Positions 1 to 7,145 of a stretch of DNA of 64,000 nt are shown here, piece by piece. Location: NCBI RefSeq assembly GCF_012927045.1, contig NZ_JABBFW010000002.1:468092-532091 (forward strand), given 5' to 3'. The position numbers and the translations under genes are program-made. Source of the stretch: Azohydromonas caseinilytica (lineage in GTDB: Bacteria; Pseudomonadota; Gammaproteobacteria; Burkholderiales; Burkholderiaceae_C). The number at the start of each line of letters is the position of its first letter. The first letter of the stretch is position 1. Below the pieces are notes generated by a model that saw only the letters and a list, made by a program, of their open reading frames with translations, was not told where the DNA came from and ran no database searches.

Positions 1-206
1 AGCTCGTACTTCTCGACGCCGTAGTTGTAGGTCAGCTCGATCTCGGCCTGGCCCGGGTTGCCGCCGGCGTAACCGACGAAGGCCAGGTCGTACTGCTGCT
101 CGGGCCGCTGCGTGGTGCGCAGCAGCTCCATGCCCAGCACCTGCGTGTAGAAGTCGATGGAGCGCTGCAGGTTGCCCACGCGCAGCATGGTGTGCAGAAG
201 TCTCAT
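1..206 (-). CDS. gloA: Lactoylglutathione lyase (glyoxalase I), partial
   Basis: Only the first 69 residues are in the window; the gene runs off the left edge. The protein begins [20 protein letters not shown], the usual start of proteobacterial glyoxalase I. It would isomerise the hemithioacetal of methylglyoxal and glutathione to S-lactoylglutathione in the cytoplasm. His5 and Glu57 sit where the first two metal ligands of the E. coli enzyme lie (His5, Glu56). The remaining ligands are outside the window. The identification rests on close motif agreement, not on a full-length comparison. Confidence 0.9.
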   Translation of the reverse strand, partial: MRLLHTMLRVGNLQRSIDFYTQVLGMELLRTTQRPEQQYDLAFVGYAGGNPGQAEIELTYNYGVEKYE

Positions 207-363
207 GGGATGTGTTCCAGGGGTGTGGAAAGAGCGGGCGAGTGTGCCACCCGGCTCCGGGCGCCGTAGGGCGCTTGCCGGGGCGGGCCCGCGCGGCGTG
301 CGGGCTCCGGGGGCGCGGTGCCACATGGCGGAACGGAGGGGGCGGGGCACCGCGCCCCAACCC

Positions 364-1152
364 TCACACCGGCATCGTGTAGTTCAACGCCATGCGCCCC
401 CCGTCCACGACCACGATCTCGCCGGTGATGTAGCTGGCGGCGTCGCTGAGCAGGTAGGCCACGGTGTCGGCCACCTCGTCGGGCTCGCCCAGGCGGCCCA
501 TGGGGGTGCGGCTGAGGATGCGCGCCTTGGCCTCCTCGCTGGTGAGCACCGCCTGGCGCGCCAGCTCGGTGGCGATGGTGCCCGGCGCCACCGCGTTGAC
601 GCGGATGCGCTGCTTCACCAACCCGAGCGCCATGGCGCGGGTGAGCTGGTCGATGGCGCCCTTGCTGGCGTTGTAGCTGGCGATCGTCGGGATGGCGGTG
701 CGGCCGTTGACCGAGCTCATATTGACGATGGAGCCGCCCGTGCCCTGGCGCACCAGCTCGCGCGCCACGGCCTGGCCGGCGAGGAAGGCGCCCTTGAGGT
801 TGACGTTGATGACCGCGTCCCAGTCGGCCTCCGTGATGTCCAGGAACTCCGCGGCACGGAAGATGCCGGCGTTGTTGACCAGCCCGTCCACGCGCCCGAA
901 GAAGCTCAGCGTCGCCGCCATGGCGGCCTGCACCTCGGCGGCGCTGGAGACGTCGCAGCGCTGGTACAGCGCGCGGCCGTCCTCGCTGCCCAGCTCCGCC
1001 GCCAGCGCCCCGCCGGCCTCGTCGTGGAGGTCCCACAGCGCCACGCGCGCCCCGTCGGCGAACAACCGCCGCGCGCAGGCTGCGCCGATGCCCTGCGCCC
1101 CGCCCGTGACCACGAACACCCGCTCGTCCAGGCCAAAACCGATGTCTGCCAT
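364..1152 (-). CDS. SDR-family NAD(P)-dependent oxidoreductase
   Basis: This is a 262-aa classical short-chain dehydrogenase. The start at 1152 ([18 protein letters not shown]) is chosen because a GGGAGG ribosome site precedes it; the longer open frame upstream is low-complexity and unlikely. The Rossmann glycine motif GGAQGIG lies near residues 17-23, NNAG follows near residue 94, and the catalytic Ser plus YNASK pair is in the segment ASYNASK. The C-terminus ([13 protein letters not shown]) is typical of the FabG-like subgroup. It is cytoplasmic and uses NAD(H) or NADP(H). The substrate cannot be read from the sequence. It stands alone, head-to-tail behind the accessory island and upstream of gloA on the same strand. 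Confidence 0.88.
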   Translation of the reverse strand: MADIGFGLDERVFVVTGGAQGIGAACARRLFADGARVALWDLHDEAGGALAAELGSEDGRALYQRCDVSSAAEVQAAMAATLSFFGRVDGLVNNAGIFRAAEFLDITEADWDAVINVNLKGAFLAGQAVARELVRQGTGGSIVNMSSVNGRTAIPTIASYNASKGAIDQLTRAMALGLVKQRIRVNAVAPGTIATELARQAVLTSEEAKARILSRTPMGRLGEPDEVADTVAYLLSDAASYITGEIVVVDGGRMALNYTMPV

Positions 1153-1556
1153 GCGTGCCTCCCGTGATGGATGGAAGGGGCAGTCTAGGGGGTGGGGGAG
1201 AGAAGGCCTGCCGGGCATCGCTTCCGGAGCACGGGGCGCATGCCGGTGTCGCCGGGTGGCTGGCTTGCACCTCGCTAGCGCTCGAATACGACTACCGGGG
1301 CTGTTTGTCGTTTCCGGTGGAGACGTTGCCAGGGACGCTGGCGGGCTCCCTGGCGATGTATGGGAAGGAGCCGTGGGCACCTTGGGCGCAGGAGTTGGAA
1401 CTGGCCGCGACGCTGACGCAGAGCGAAGCGATCATCATTTTGCGGCACCAGGAGACGCAGGAGCGGGTGGAGAGGGGTGTAAGCGGCGCGCGCCGGTAGC
1501 GCTGTGGCTTTGACCGCGAATACCCGCTCGTATTACTTGGAGAAATCAGAGAGTAA
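1153..1556. other. Intergenic stretch between SDR gene and tRNA-like RNA
   Basis: No convincing gene. A GC-rich open frame on the plus strand (1155-1499) has no ribosome site and no recognisable motif, and it overlaps the SDR promoter. Sequence composition changes to more AT-rich around 1510-1560, which is probably the left border of the accessory island. No integrase, direct repeat or clear terminator was found here. A short weak inverted repeat (ATTACT/AGTAAT, about 1531-1556) follows the 3' end of the tRNA-like RNA. Confidence 0.5.
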
Positions 1557-1681
1557 TGGTGGCCGGTGAAGGAATCGAACCTTCGTCTTCCCTACACAAG
1601 CCAATGCTTATTAGCTTGTGTAGGGAAGCCGCGGGATTTCTCCCGCGACCTAGGAACGCACTGCCACTGTGCTAACCGGCC
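1557..1681 (-). ncRNA. tRNA-like RNA without an anticodon arm, encoded CCA
   Basis: Read on the minus strand, the RNA has these parts. Acceptor stem: GGCCGGU (1681-1675) with ACCGGCC (1567-1561), then A and encoded CCA (1560-1557). U8-A9 follow. The D-arm is GCAC/GUGC (1672-1658) with loop AGUGGCA, which keeps A14, G15, G18-G19 and A21. The T-arm is GAAGG/CCUUC (1584-1568) with a canonical UUCGAUU loop. The anticodon arm is replaced by a short linker (1657-1650), a 9-bp hairpin with a GAAA tetraloop (1649-1628), and a perfect 15-bp hairpin with a 12-nt loop (1628-1587). No 5-bp stem with a 7-nt loop and U33 can be drawn. The RNA starts one base after the stop codon of the 310-aa gene, so it would be the 3' end of that mRNA, possibly released by RNase P. 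The tRNA-like fold is seen directly; function is unknown. Confidence 0.8.
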
Positions 1682-1682
1682 C

Positions 1683-2615
1683 TTAGTCGGTTAACCAACC
1701 AAGTTCAGTCAGTATATCAACGACTTCAGCATCAGACATGAGCAACGCTTCCTTCATGAAGTTGGTGGCAGCATTTTTTCTTCGTGCGTGTGACAAATTA
1801 CCGTATCGACGTGCCAGCAGAGGTATCGTGATCTGCGAGTCATTGAGTACGTGCCTACATAGCCACTTGGCTACGTCTTGCCAAGCTTTAGAACAAAGTA
1901 GTGCATCGTTTGAGTTTAGATCGCCATAGCGGCTTGGCCTCAAGCCGTAACGGGACAATATGGCCTCATGAGGAAGTGCTTGCCATTCGGGCTCAAGAAT
2001 TCCTGTGCCTTCGTCGCTTTCAGTATGAAGTTCCATGTTCCGCACAAGTCGGTAGTAGTTGACCGTTTCAAACGAAGGTGTGGTTTTTATTTTTTCGGCT
2101 TCTTTTTGAATTGCCGAAACTAGGCGTTTCTCAGGGCTGGAGCTGGCCCAAACCGTTAGTGCAAGCGTCTTAGTAATAAAATCGCCCTCGTCTAAGGCGC
2201 GCGCCAAAGTTTGGTCCTGCGTCTTAAGGGTTCGAATTTCTGCATGCGATCGAATGCGCTGACACAATGCATCTCCCGCGCTAAACACATAAGCTATATG
2301 GGAGAAAACTAAGTATGCTCGCGCATTTTTAAACGCTTCTCCTTGTAGGTGCAATGAATGGAATCCCTCTGTTTTGGCTATATCTCGAATAAATATGCTT
2401 TCGCTCGGTTGTTCGGCGATCTTCTTGGTGAATGTTCTTGCTGCTAGTTCGAGCAGGGCAAGGTGTAAATTGTGTCGACCGAGAGAGCGTCGAAAATTTC
2501 GCTCCATATCACCCGGGAACCACTGTTGATCTTGTGTGTGTTCCCGCGCGCCTTGACTTCTAGCGTTAGGCTGCGAAAGAGTCGTCCTAGGTTTTGATTT
2601 TGTGTTTGTTGTCAT
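1683..2615 (-). CDS. Hypothetical protein with HEPN-like Rx4H motif
   Basis: This is a 310-aa soluble protein with no signal peptide or membrane segment. I do not recognise the family. After a charged N-terminus (residues 1-45) it is predominantly alpha-helical. The segment YYRLVRNMELHTES contains R192-N193-x3-H197, which fits the RN-x3-H form of the Rx4-6H active site of HEPN ribonucleases. HEPN enzymes typically cleave tRNA or other RNA in toxin-antitoxin and phage-defence systems. A second helical domain follows (residues 205-310). The gene is AT-richer than its surroundings, sits 17 nt behind a small ORF, and is followed after one nucleotide by the tRNA-like RNA. The HEPN assignment is an inference from one motif plus helical context; a structure prediction would decide it. 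Confidence 0.75.
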   Translation of the reverse strand: MTTNTKSKPRTTLSQPNARSQGAREHTQDQQWFPGDMERNFRRSLGRHNLHLALLELAARTFTKKIAEQPSESIFIRDIAKTEGFHSLHLQGEAFKNARAYLVFSHIAYVFSAGDALCQRIRSHAEIRTLKTQDQTLARALDEGDFITKTLALTVWASSSPEKRLVSAIQKEAEKIKTTPSFETVNYYRLVRNMELHTESDEGTGILEPEWQALPHEAILSRYGLRPSRYGDLNSNDALLCSKAWQDVAKWLCRHVLNDSQITIPLLARRYGNLSHARRKNAATNFMKEALLMSDAEVVDILTELGWLTD

Positions 2616-2632
2616 GATATTGCTTGAATAAA

Positions 2633-2863
2633 TTAAATCGACTGATTTTCTTGCTCCTGCATATAGTGGAGCAACAACGCTAGTCCAAGCTCCTCGCCTG
2701 CGACAGTCTGAATGGCGTTAGAGTAAGAGCGAGCCTCTATCATGCTGTCGTAGAAGTTCGGCAATCCAACAATGTTAAGGCGAATCATGATTAATAGGCT
2801 GCTACCAAAAGCGGTCCCGCGCAATTTTGCATACAACAGTTGCAGTTTCAGAAATTTTGCCAC
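2633..2863 (-). CDS. Small hypothetical protein upstream of the HEPN-like gene
   Basis: This open frame of up to 76 codons ends 17 nt before the HEPN-like gene, on the same strand. The longest form starts with GTG at 2863. An ATG at 2788 gives a 51-aa form (MIRLNIVGLPNFYDSMIEAR...). Neither start has a strong ribosome site. The C-terminal part (SNAIQTVAGEELGLALLLHY) is amphipathic and helical. The position suggests a translationally coupled partner, such as an antitoxin or accessory subunit, but this is inference from location alone. The N-terminal part of the long form overlaps a diverged repeat (2828-2860), which favours the shorter form. No family was recognised. Confidence 0.45.
   Translation of the reverse strand: MAKFLKLQLLYAKLRGTAFGSSLLIMIRLNIVGLPNFYDSMIEARSYSNAIQTVAGEELGLALLLHYMQEQENQSI
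2828..2860. repeat. Imperfect direct repeat, copy A
   Basis: This 33-nt stretch resembles 3068-3099 at about 23 of 33 positions. The shared blocks are TGCA, CAGTTG and AAATTnTGC. It lies at the 5' end of the small ORF upstream of the HEPN-like gene. Confidence 0.35.
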
Positions 2864-3431
2864 TCTCTTGATGCGGTAACGATCAAAACAGGAGGCTCAT
2901 GTGACTTTTTCACGCTGTGTAGGCTACGTAAGCATGAGGCTTTCATATAAGCTTTATTGTGCTCAATTGGTCGAAGAATGAACTTCACACGGAATAACAC
3001 GAAGCATCACGATATAAATTAAAGCGACGCACTGTCGCTGGACATCGATGTAGAGGCATATACTGCCTGCACAGAGCAGTTGAAACTTAAAAATTCTGCG
3101 CATTTGAATTGAACGAGCTGATGCAGATACTTCTTGAAGTAGAATCACCGGGAAGTGGTTTTGGCACTACCGGTACGGCTTCGGTTTAAGTGATTAAGTC
3201 GTCTTGTTGAAGCGAGAGGCTGGTTTGGGGAGAAGCCGTCCTTCACCGAATGTGTTCCTGGGGGGGGGTCGTGTCTGTTGCGGTCTCGAATATCACAAGA
3301 GCCGACGCTGAGTAGATAGTCAACGTTTGAAATAAAAGACGTGCCCCGGTTCGTAGGCGCGCTTCCTCTCGATGGAAGGCTTTATACGTCGTTGGGCATA
3401 ATTATCGGCAAATTACAACAGGAGCCAACCC
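2864..3431. other. Divergent intergenic region between HEPN-like operon and SIR2 gene
   Basis: There is no credible gene here. A 61-codon minus-strand frame (2963-3148) lacks a ribosome site and is explained by the repeat copy at 3068-3099. The region must hold divergent promoters for the minus-strand HEPN-like operon and the plus-strand SIR2 gene. It contains a run of nine G at about 3261-3269. An AGGAG ribosome site at 3420-3424 belongs to the SIR2 gene. No operator was identified. Confidence 0.5.
3068..3099. repeat. Imperfect direct repeat, copy B
   Basis: This is the partner of 2828-2860 in the same orientation, about 240 bp away. Similarity is modest, about 70% over 33 positions with one gap. 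It may be a duplicated regulatory segment or the remnant of a duplicated leader. Confidence 0.35.
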
Positions 3432-4859
3432 ATGCCAATGAATTACAAGCAGTACCAAGAGGAGGTCACCGCTGATGTCGCGAAGGTCCTCCGCGATGCC
3501 GAGTGTCAGCCAATTCTATTCGTCGGTTCTGGGTTTTCAAAGCGGTACGGGAAGGGACCGAACTGGGAGGAACTGTTGACAGCGCTTGCCAAGAAGTGCC
3601 CGCTCATCGACAAAGACTTTGCCTACTATAAGCAGGCGCAAAAAGGCGATCTCAAGAAGATTGGCTCAGTATTCACTGATCTTTACCGGGAATGGGCATG
3701 GGGCAAGGGCAAGAGTGAGTTTCCTGCCGAGTACTTTAGTGCGACGGCGCCCGCGGACATTTTCATCAAGCATATGATCGCAGAGCTGCTGAAGAACCTC
3801 GGACCTAACGCCAAGGGATCGTATGGCTCGAAGGACCTTGACGCAGAAATCGAAGCACTCAAAAACATTAGCGCGCATGCCATAATTACTACGAACTACG
3901 ATCAGATGCTCGATCCGCTGTTCCCCGAGTATGAGCCTATCATCGGGCAGCAAATCATGCGGAAGGGATACCTAGCGATCGGAGAGATTTTTAAAATCCA
4001 TGGTTGCTGCACGATACCGCAGTCGATTGTCGTCAACGAAGCAGACTATCAACGGTTCGATGAGGATCACAAGTACCTCAGCGCAAAGCTCCTGACGTAC
4101 TTCATTGAGCACCCGCTCATCTTCATCGGCTACCGTGCTGACGACCCGAACATCAAGGCGATTTTGTACGACGTATACCGCATGGTGCGCGCTTCAACTG
4201 CAGACATTGTCCCAAACATCTACATTCTGCAGTGGGACCCGTCGATTACCGATGATTCGAACCCCGCGCGTGAGTACGTTATTTCAGTCGCGCCGGACAT
4301 CAATATCCGGATAAAAAGCATCACCGCGAACTCCTTCGAGTGGGTTTTCAAGGCGTTTGGTCAAGCTGGCAACCTCGAAAAGATCAACACCAAGCTCCTA
4401 CGCGCTCTAATGGCCCGGTCGGTCGAGCTAATTCGGTCAGATATCCCTAAAAAGTATGTCGAGATCAATTTTCAGCAACTGGAACACGCCGTTGAGTCAG
4501 GTGAGAACTTTGCGAAGCTGTTTGGTGTCACATCGCTCGCTGATCCATCGAAGGTTAACCTGGATTACAAATACACTATCAGCGGTGTTGCGCAGCAACT
4601 TGGCTTCACTTACTGGTATCCGGTTCGTGTGATGATCAGCAAAATTGCAGAGGAAACCGGATTCGACATCACGGCAACGGATAACAAATACCACATCGCG
4701 TATAAGATCGGCCACAAGTCGGACCAGCTTACGCATAAATACACCGAAGCTGCCGTTCAACTCTTCCGGAGGTACCAAAAGAGTGAGCCTTTGCAGCTTG
4801 ACACTGGTGCCGTGGACGTCGACAAAACGTCCGTTGCCGCAGCCGTAGCCAAGGCCTGA
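3432..4859 (+). CDS. SIR2-domain defence protein (putative NADase)
   Basis: This is a 475-aa protein with an N-terminal SIR2-like domain, about residues 25-290. Visible motifs are ILFVGSGFSKRYG (28-40) for NAD binding, ITTNYD (152-157) with the catalytic Asn, KIHG with His190, and FIGYRADDPNI (about 229-239). SIR2 domains of this kind act in anti-phage systems as NAD-depleting effectors. The C-terminal 180 residues are mixed alpha/beta and I could not place them. They lack an obvious SLOG signature, and no TIR partner gene is nearby, so a Thoeris system is not supported. The start is fixed by AGGAG seven bases upstream. Composition is AT-richer than the flanks, consistent with horizontal acquisition. 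It is transcribed divergently from the HEPN-like gene. Confidence 0.85.
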   Translation: MPMNYKQYQEEVTADVAKVLRDAECQPILFVGSGFSKRYGKGPNWEELLTALAKKCPLIDKDFAYYKQAQKGDLKKIGSVFTDLYREWAWGKGKSEFPAEYFSATAPADIFIKHMIAELLKNLGPNAKGSYGSKDLDAEIEALKNISAHAIITTNYDQMLDPLFPEYEPIIGQQIMRKGYLAIGEIFKIHGCCTIPQSIVVNEADYQRFDEDHKYLSAKLLTYFIEHPLIFIGYRADDPNIKAILYDVYRMVRASTADIVPNIYILQWDPSITDDSNPAREYVISVAPDINIRIKSITANSFEWVFKAFGQAGNLEKINTKLLRALMARSVELIRSDIPKKYVEINFQQLEHAVESGENFAKLFGVTSLADPSKVNLDYKYTISGVAQQLGFTYWYPVRVMISKIAEETGFDITATDNKYHIAYKIGHKSDQLTHKYTEAAVQLFRRYQKSEPLQLDTGAVDVDKTSVAAAVAKA

Positions 4860-5259
4860 ATGCCTTCGACTGCGACAAACCGTCGAACAAGGACGAATGC
4901 GTCTTGGCTTATGTAAAGACCTCCGGCTCGCACCATATGCTCGGCGCACTTGCGGGTAAGTGCATTTGGTGTTGGAGTTCCGGTCGCGCTTGGATTTTCA
5001 TGACGGCACGGGTAGAAATGCTCCTGCTACAGAGCAGTCATTCAGTGGCGGCCGCCGGCAGGCAGCAATGGGCATTAAGTAGTCTTTCGGATAGTAGAAT
5101 TTACCCTATTCTTTATCCGAGTCTGAAATATTTGCCGTCATGCCGTCTAATGCCAGCACCAACCGTAACCAAGACACAGACCGGTAATCATAGACGCCGG
5201 CCTACGTCGGTGTAATGAGAAAATCCCAGTCGATCAGACGAACCGGAGTGCCGCACCGC
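4860..5259. other. Intergenic region at right end of the accessory island
   Basis: A 103-codon plus-strand frame (4904-5215) has no ribosome site and no motif, and was rejected. An inverted repeat at 5088-5119 (CGGATA...AGAAT, loop TTACCCT, ATTCT...TATCCG) could fold into an 11-bp interrupted hairpin. It lacks a T-run, so it is at best a weak terminator for the SIR2 gene. GC content rises again at about 5250. No attachment site or integrase remnant was seen. Confidence 0.4.
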
Positions 5260-6222
5260 TTAGCCCGCGGCCTTGGCTTCTTTATCCAACCAAACCTCAA
5301 TCCCCTGCGCATTCAACTCAATATCCATTTCCAGCAATTCATGGATTTGCGCATCGGAAAGCGCACACCCATGTGCCCGCAGGCTGCCTAAATAAAGCTC
5401 GAACAGCCCGTCCTTCAGCGCCTCATGCCGCCCCGGCGCTGCCTGCAGCCGCCGGCCCAACTCGACCATCCCGTCCAGCACCTCCAGCAGCAGCTCTTTC
5501 AGCCGCGGCACGTCCTGCACGGCGCCGAAGTGCGTCAGGTACAGCCGCTCCGGCCGCAGCGCCGCGATGCGGCTCACCGACTCGCGCAGCGCGTCCGGCT
5601 CGAACTGCACCGGCGTGGAGGTCGGGAACACCCAGGCGTTCCCGTTCACGTCCAGCTCGCGGTAGCTCAATCCGAAGGTGTCGCCGGTGAAGACGCCGGC
5701 GCTGGCCTCGTCCCAGAGGCAGTGGTGGTGGCGGGCGTGGCCGGGCGTGTCCAGCACGCGCAGGGTGCGGCCGGCCAGCGTGATGCTCATGCCTTCCTCG
5801 GTGGTCTTCACGCGCGCGGCGTCCACCGGCACCAGGCGGCCGTAGGAGCGCTCCATCTCCTCGGCGCCGTAGACGGCCAGCGCGCCCTGGTACAGCACGC
5901 GCGGGTCGATCAGATGCCGCGCGCCGCGCGGATGCGCCCACAGCGTGGCCTCGGGCAGTGCCTGCATCAGCAGCCCCACGCCGCCGGCATGGTCCAGGTG
6001 CACGTGGGTCGGGATCACCAGGTCCACCGCCTCGCGCTGCAAACCCAGCGCCTCCAGCGCGGCCAGCAGCCGCGGCACGGAATGGTTGGTGCCGGTGTCG
6101 ATGAAGGCGGCGCGCCCGTCCTGCACCAGCAGGTAGGCGGCATCGAAGCCCTCGCGCTGGAAGCCGGTGTCGATGGCGTACACGCCGGCGCCGGCCGGCT
6201 GCAGGAAGGTGGGGAGCGTCAT
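5260..6222 (-). CDS. MBL-fold metallo-hydrolase
   Basis: This is a 320-aa metallo-beta-lactamase superfamily protein. The metal-binding motif THVHLDHAGG (HxHxDH) is near residues 71-80. Further candidate ligands are the His in TPGHARHHH, the Asp in FTGDTFG and the His in LTHFGAV. The family includes glyoxalase II-like thioesterases, lactonases and other hydrolases; the substrate cannot be assigned. The C-terminal 80 residues are helical and unlike glyoxalase II. It lies 29 bp behind the second exbD gene on the same strand, so it is probably cotranscribed with the TonB energy genes, although a functional link is not evident. Confidence 0.88.
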   Translation of the reverse strand: MTLPTFLQPAGAGVYAIDTGFQREGFDAAYLLVQDGRAAFIDTGTNHSVPRLLAALEALGLQREAVDLVIPTHVHLDHAGGVGLLMQALPEATLWAHPRGARHLIDPRVLYQGALAVYGAEEMERSYGRLVPVDAARVKTTEEGMSITLAGRTLRVLDTPGHARHHHCLWDEASAGVFTGDTFGLSYRELDVNGNAWVFPTSTPVQFEPDALRESVSRIAALRPERLYLTHFGAVQDVPRLKELLLEVLDGMVELGRRLQAAPGRHEALKDGLFELYLGSLRAHGCALSDAQIHELLEMDIELNAQGIEVWLDKEAKAAG

Positions 6223-6251
6223 GGGCTGAATGGAAATGGGGAAGGAATGAC

Positions 6252-6671
6252 TCAGGGCAGGAACTGCTCGTTGCCCACCAGCGCGATGCGCGTGGCGCGC
6301 TGGCGCTGCGCCGCGGCCAGCACGCCGGCCACCGCCGCGTAGGGCACGGCCCGGTCGGCGCGCAGGTGCAGCTCGGGCTGCGGCACTTGCGCCGCTGCGG
6401 CGGCCAGCCGCGCCTCCAGCGCCTCGGCGCCCAGGGCCTCGCCGTTCCAGGTGACGGCGCCGGCGGCGTCCACGTCGATGCGCACGATGGTCGGCGGCGT
6501 GGGCGGCGCCGCGGGCGCGGCCACGGGCAGCTCCATCTTCACCGCGTGGGTCTGGATCGGGATGGTGACGATGAACATGATCAACAGCACCAGCATCACG
6601 TCGATCAGCGGCGTGGTGTTGATCTCGGCCATCAGGCCGTCGTCGCCGTCATCGCGGAATTGCATCGCCAT
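6252..6671 (-). CDS. exbD: ExbD/TolR biopolymer transport protein (second copy)
   Basis: This is a 139-aa inner-membrane protein with one transmembrane helix near residues 20-42. It is preceded by the family signature MAEINTTPLIDVMLVLLIMF, in which the Asp is the proton-path residue. A periplasmic domain follows. With ExbB it forms the proton-driven motor that energises TonB. It is shorter than, and distinct from, the upstream exbD paralogue. The cluster reads tonB - exbB - exbD - exbD - MBL hydrolase in one direction with gaps under 60 bp, so an operon is likely. Confidence 0.92.
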   Translation of the reverse strand: MAMQFRDDGDDGLMAEINTTPLIDVMLVLLIMFIVTIPIQTHAVKMELPVAAPAAPPTPPTIVRIDVDAAGAVTWNGEALGAEALEARLAAAAAQVPQPELHLRADRAVPYAAVAGVLAAAQRQRATRIALVGNEQFLP

Positions 6672-6695
6672 CGGCGTCTTCTCCTTCGGCCCCGT

Positions 6696-7133
6696 TCAGC
6701 GCCCGCCGCCGGCCGGCGGCTCGGTGATGAAGCCCACCTTGCGGATGCCGATCTTCTGGCAGGCCGCCACCACGCGGCCCACGGCCTCGTAGCGCGCGGC
6801 CATGTCGCCGCGGATGTGGACTTCGGGCTGCGGGTCCTGCGCCGCCACGGCGCGCAGCCGCGCCTGCAGGGCGGCGAGGTCCAGCGGCTCCAGGCCCCAG
6901 TACAGGGCCCCGTCGCGGTCCACCGCCAGCACGATGTTCTCGGGCTTGGTCTGCGTGGGCTGGTTGCGCTCCTTGGGCAGTTCCAGCCGGATGGAGGCGG
7001 TCACCACCGGCACCGTGATCAGGAAGATGATCAGCAGCACCAGCATCACGTCCACCAGCGGCGTGGTGTTGATGGTGGAGATCATCGCCTCCTCGTCGGA
7101 CGCCCCGTCCTGCGGGCTCAGGCCCATGGCCAT
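6696..7133 (-). CDS. exbD: ExbD/TolR biopolymer transport protein (first copy)
   Basis: This is a 145-aa protein with the ExbD signature STINTTPLVDVMLVLLIIFL and one transmembrane helix around residues 24-46. A periplasmic domain follows that ends in a phenylalanine- and proline-containing tail. It would work with the ExbB encoded 12 bp upstream. Tandem exbD genes are common in Burkholderiales and Xanthomonadales; two slightly different subunits may join one complex or serve different receptors. The charged N-terminus DEEAMISTINTTP is usual for the family. Confidence 0.93.
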   Translation of the reverse strand: MAMGLSPQDGASDEEAMISTINTTPLVDVMLVLLIIFLITVPVVTASIRLELPKERNQPTQTKPENIVLAVDRDGALYWGLEPLDLAALQARLRAVAAQDPQPEVHIRGDMAARYEAVGRVVAACQKIGIRKVGFITEPPAGGGR

Positions 7134-7145
7134 GGCGGGGCTCCG

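Noticed and set aside
1155..1499. A 114-codon plus-strand open frame
   Set aside because: It overlaps the SDR promoter, has no ribosome site and reads as GC-rich chance sequence.
1557..1681. tmRNA, YrlA (Y RNA), selC, allo-tRNA or group I intron-containing tRNA as explanations of the tRNA-like RNA
   Set aside because: There is no tag reading frame or pseudoknots and no Ro/TROVE protein gene nearby. There is no 8+5 or 9+4 acceptor/T-arm and no UCA anticodon. The total length of 125 nt is too short for a group I intron.
2963..3148. A 61-codon minus-strand frame upstream of the HEPN-like operon
   Set aside because: It has no ribosome site. Its apparent similarity to the small ORF comes from the repeat at 3068-3099.
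3384..3396. Integron attC-like core (GTTGGGC) before the SIR2 gene
   Set aside because: No matching RYYYAAC arm with a proper hairpin and no integrase were found, so this is a chance match.
3432..4859. Thoeris ThsA
   Set aside because: The C-terminal domain lacks SLOG features and there is no TIR gene next to it.
4904..5215. A 103-codon plus-strand frame after the SIR2 gene
   Set aside because: It has no motif, no ribosome site and an unusual amino-acid mix.
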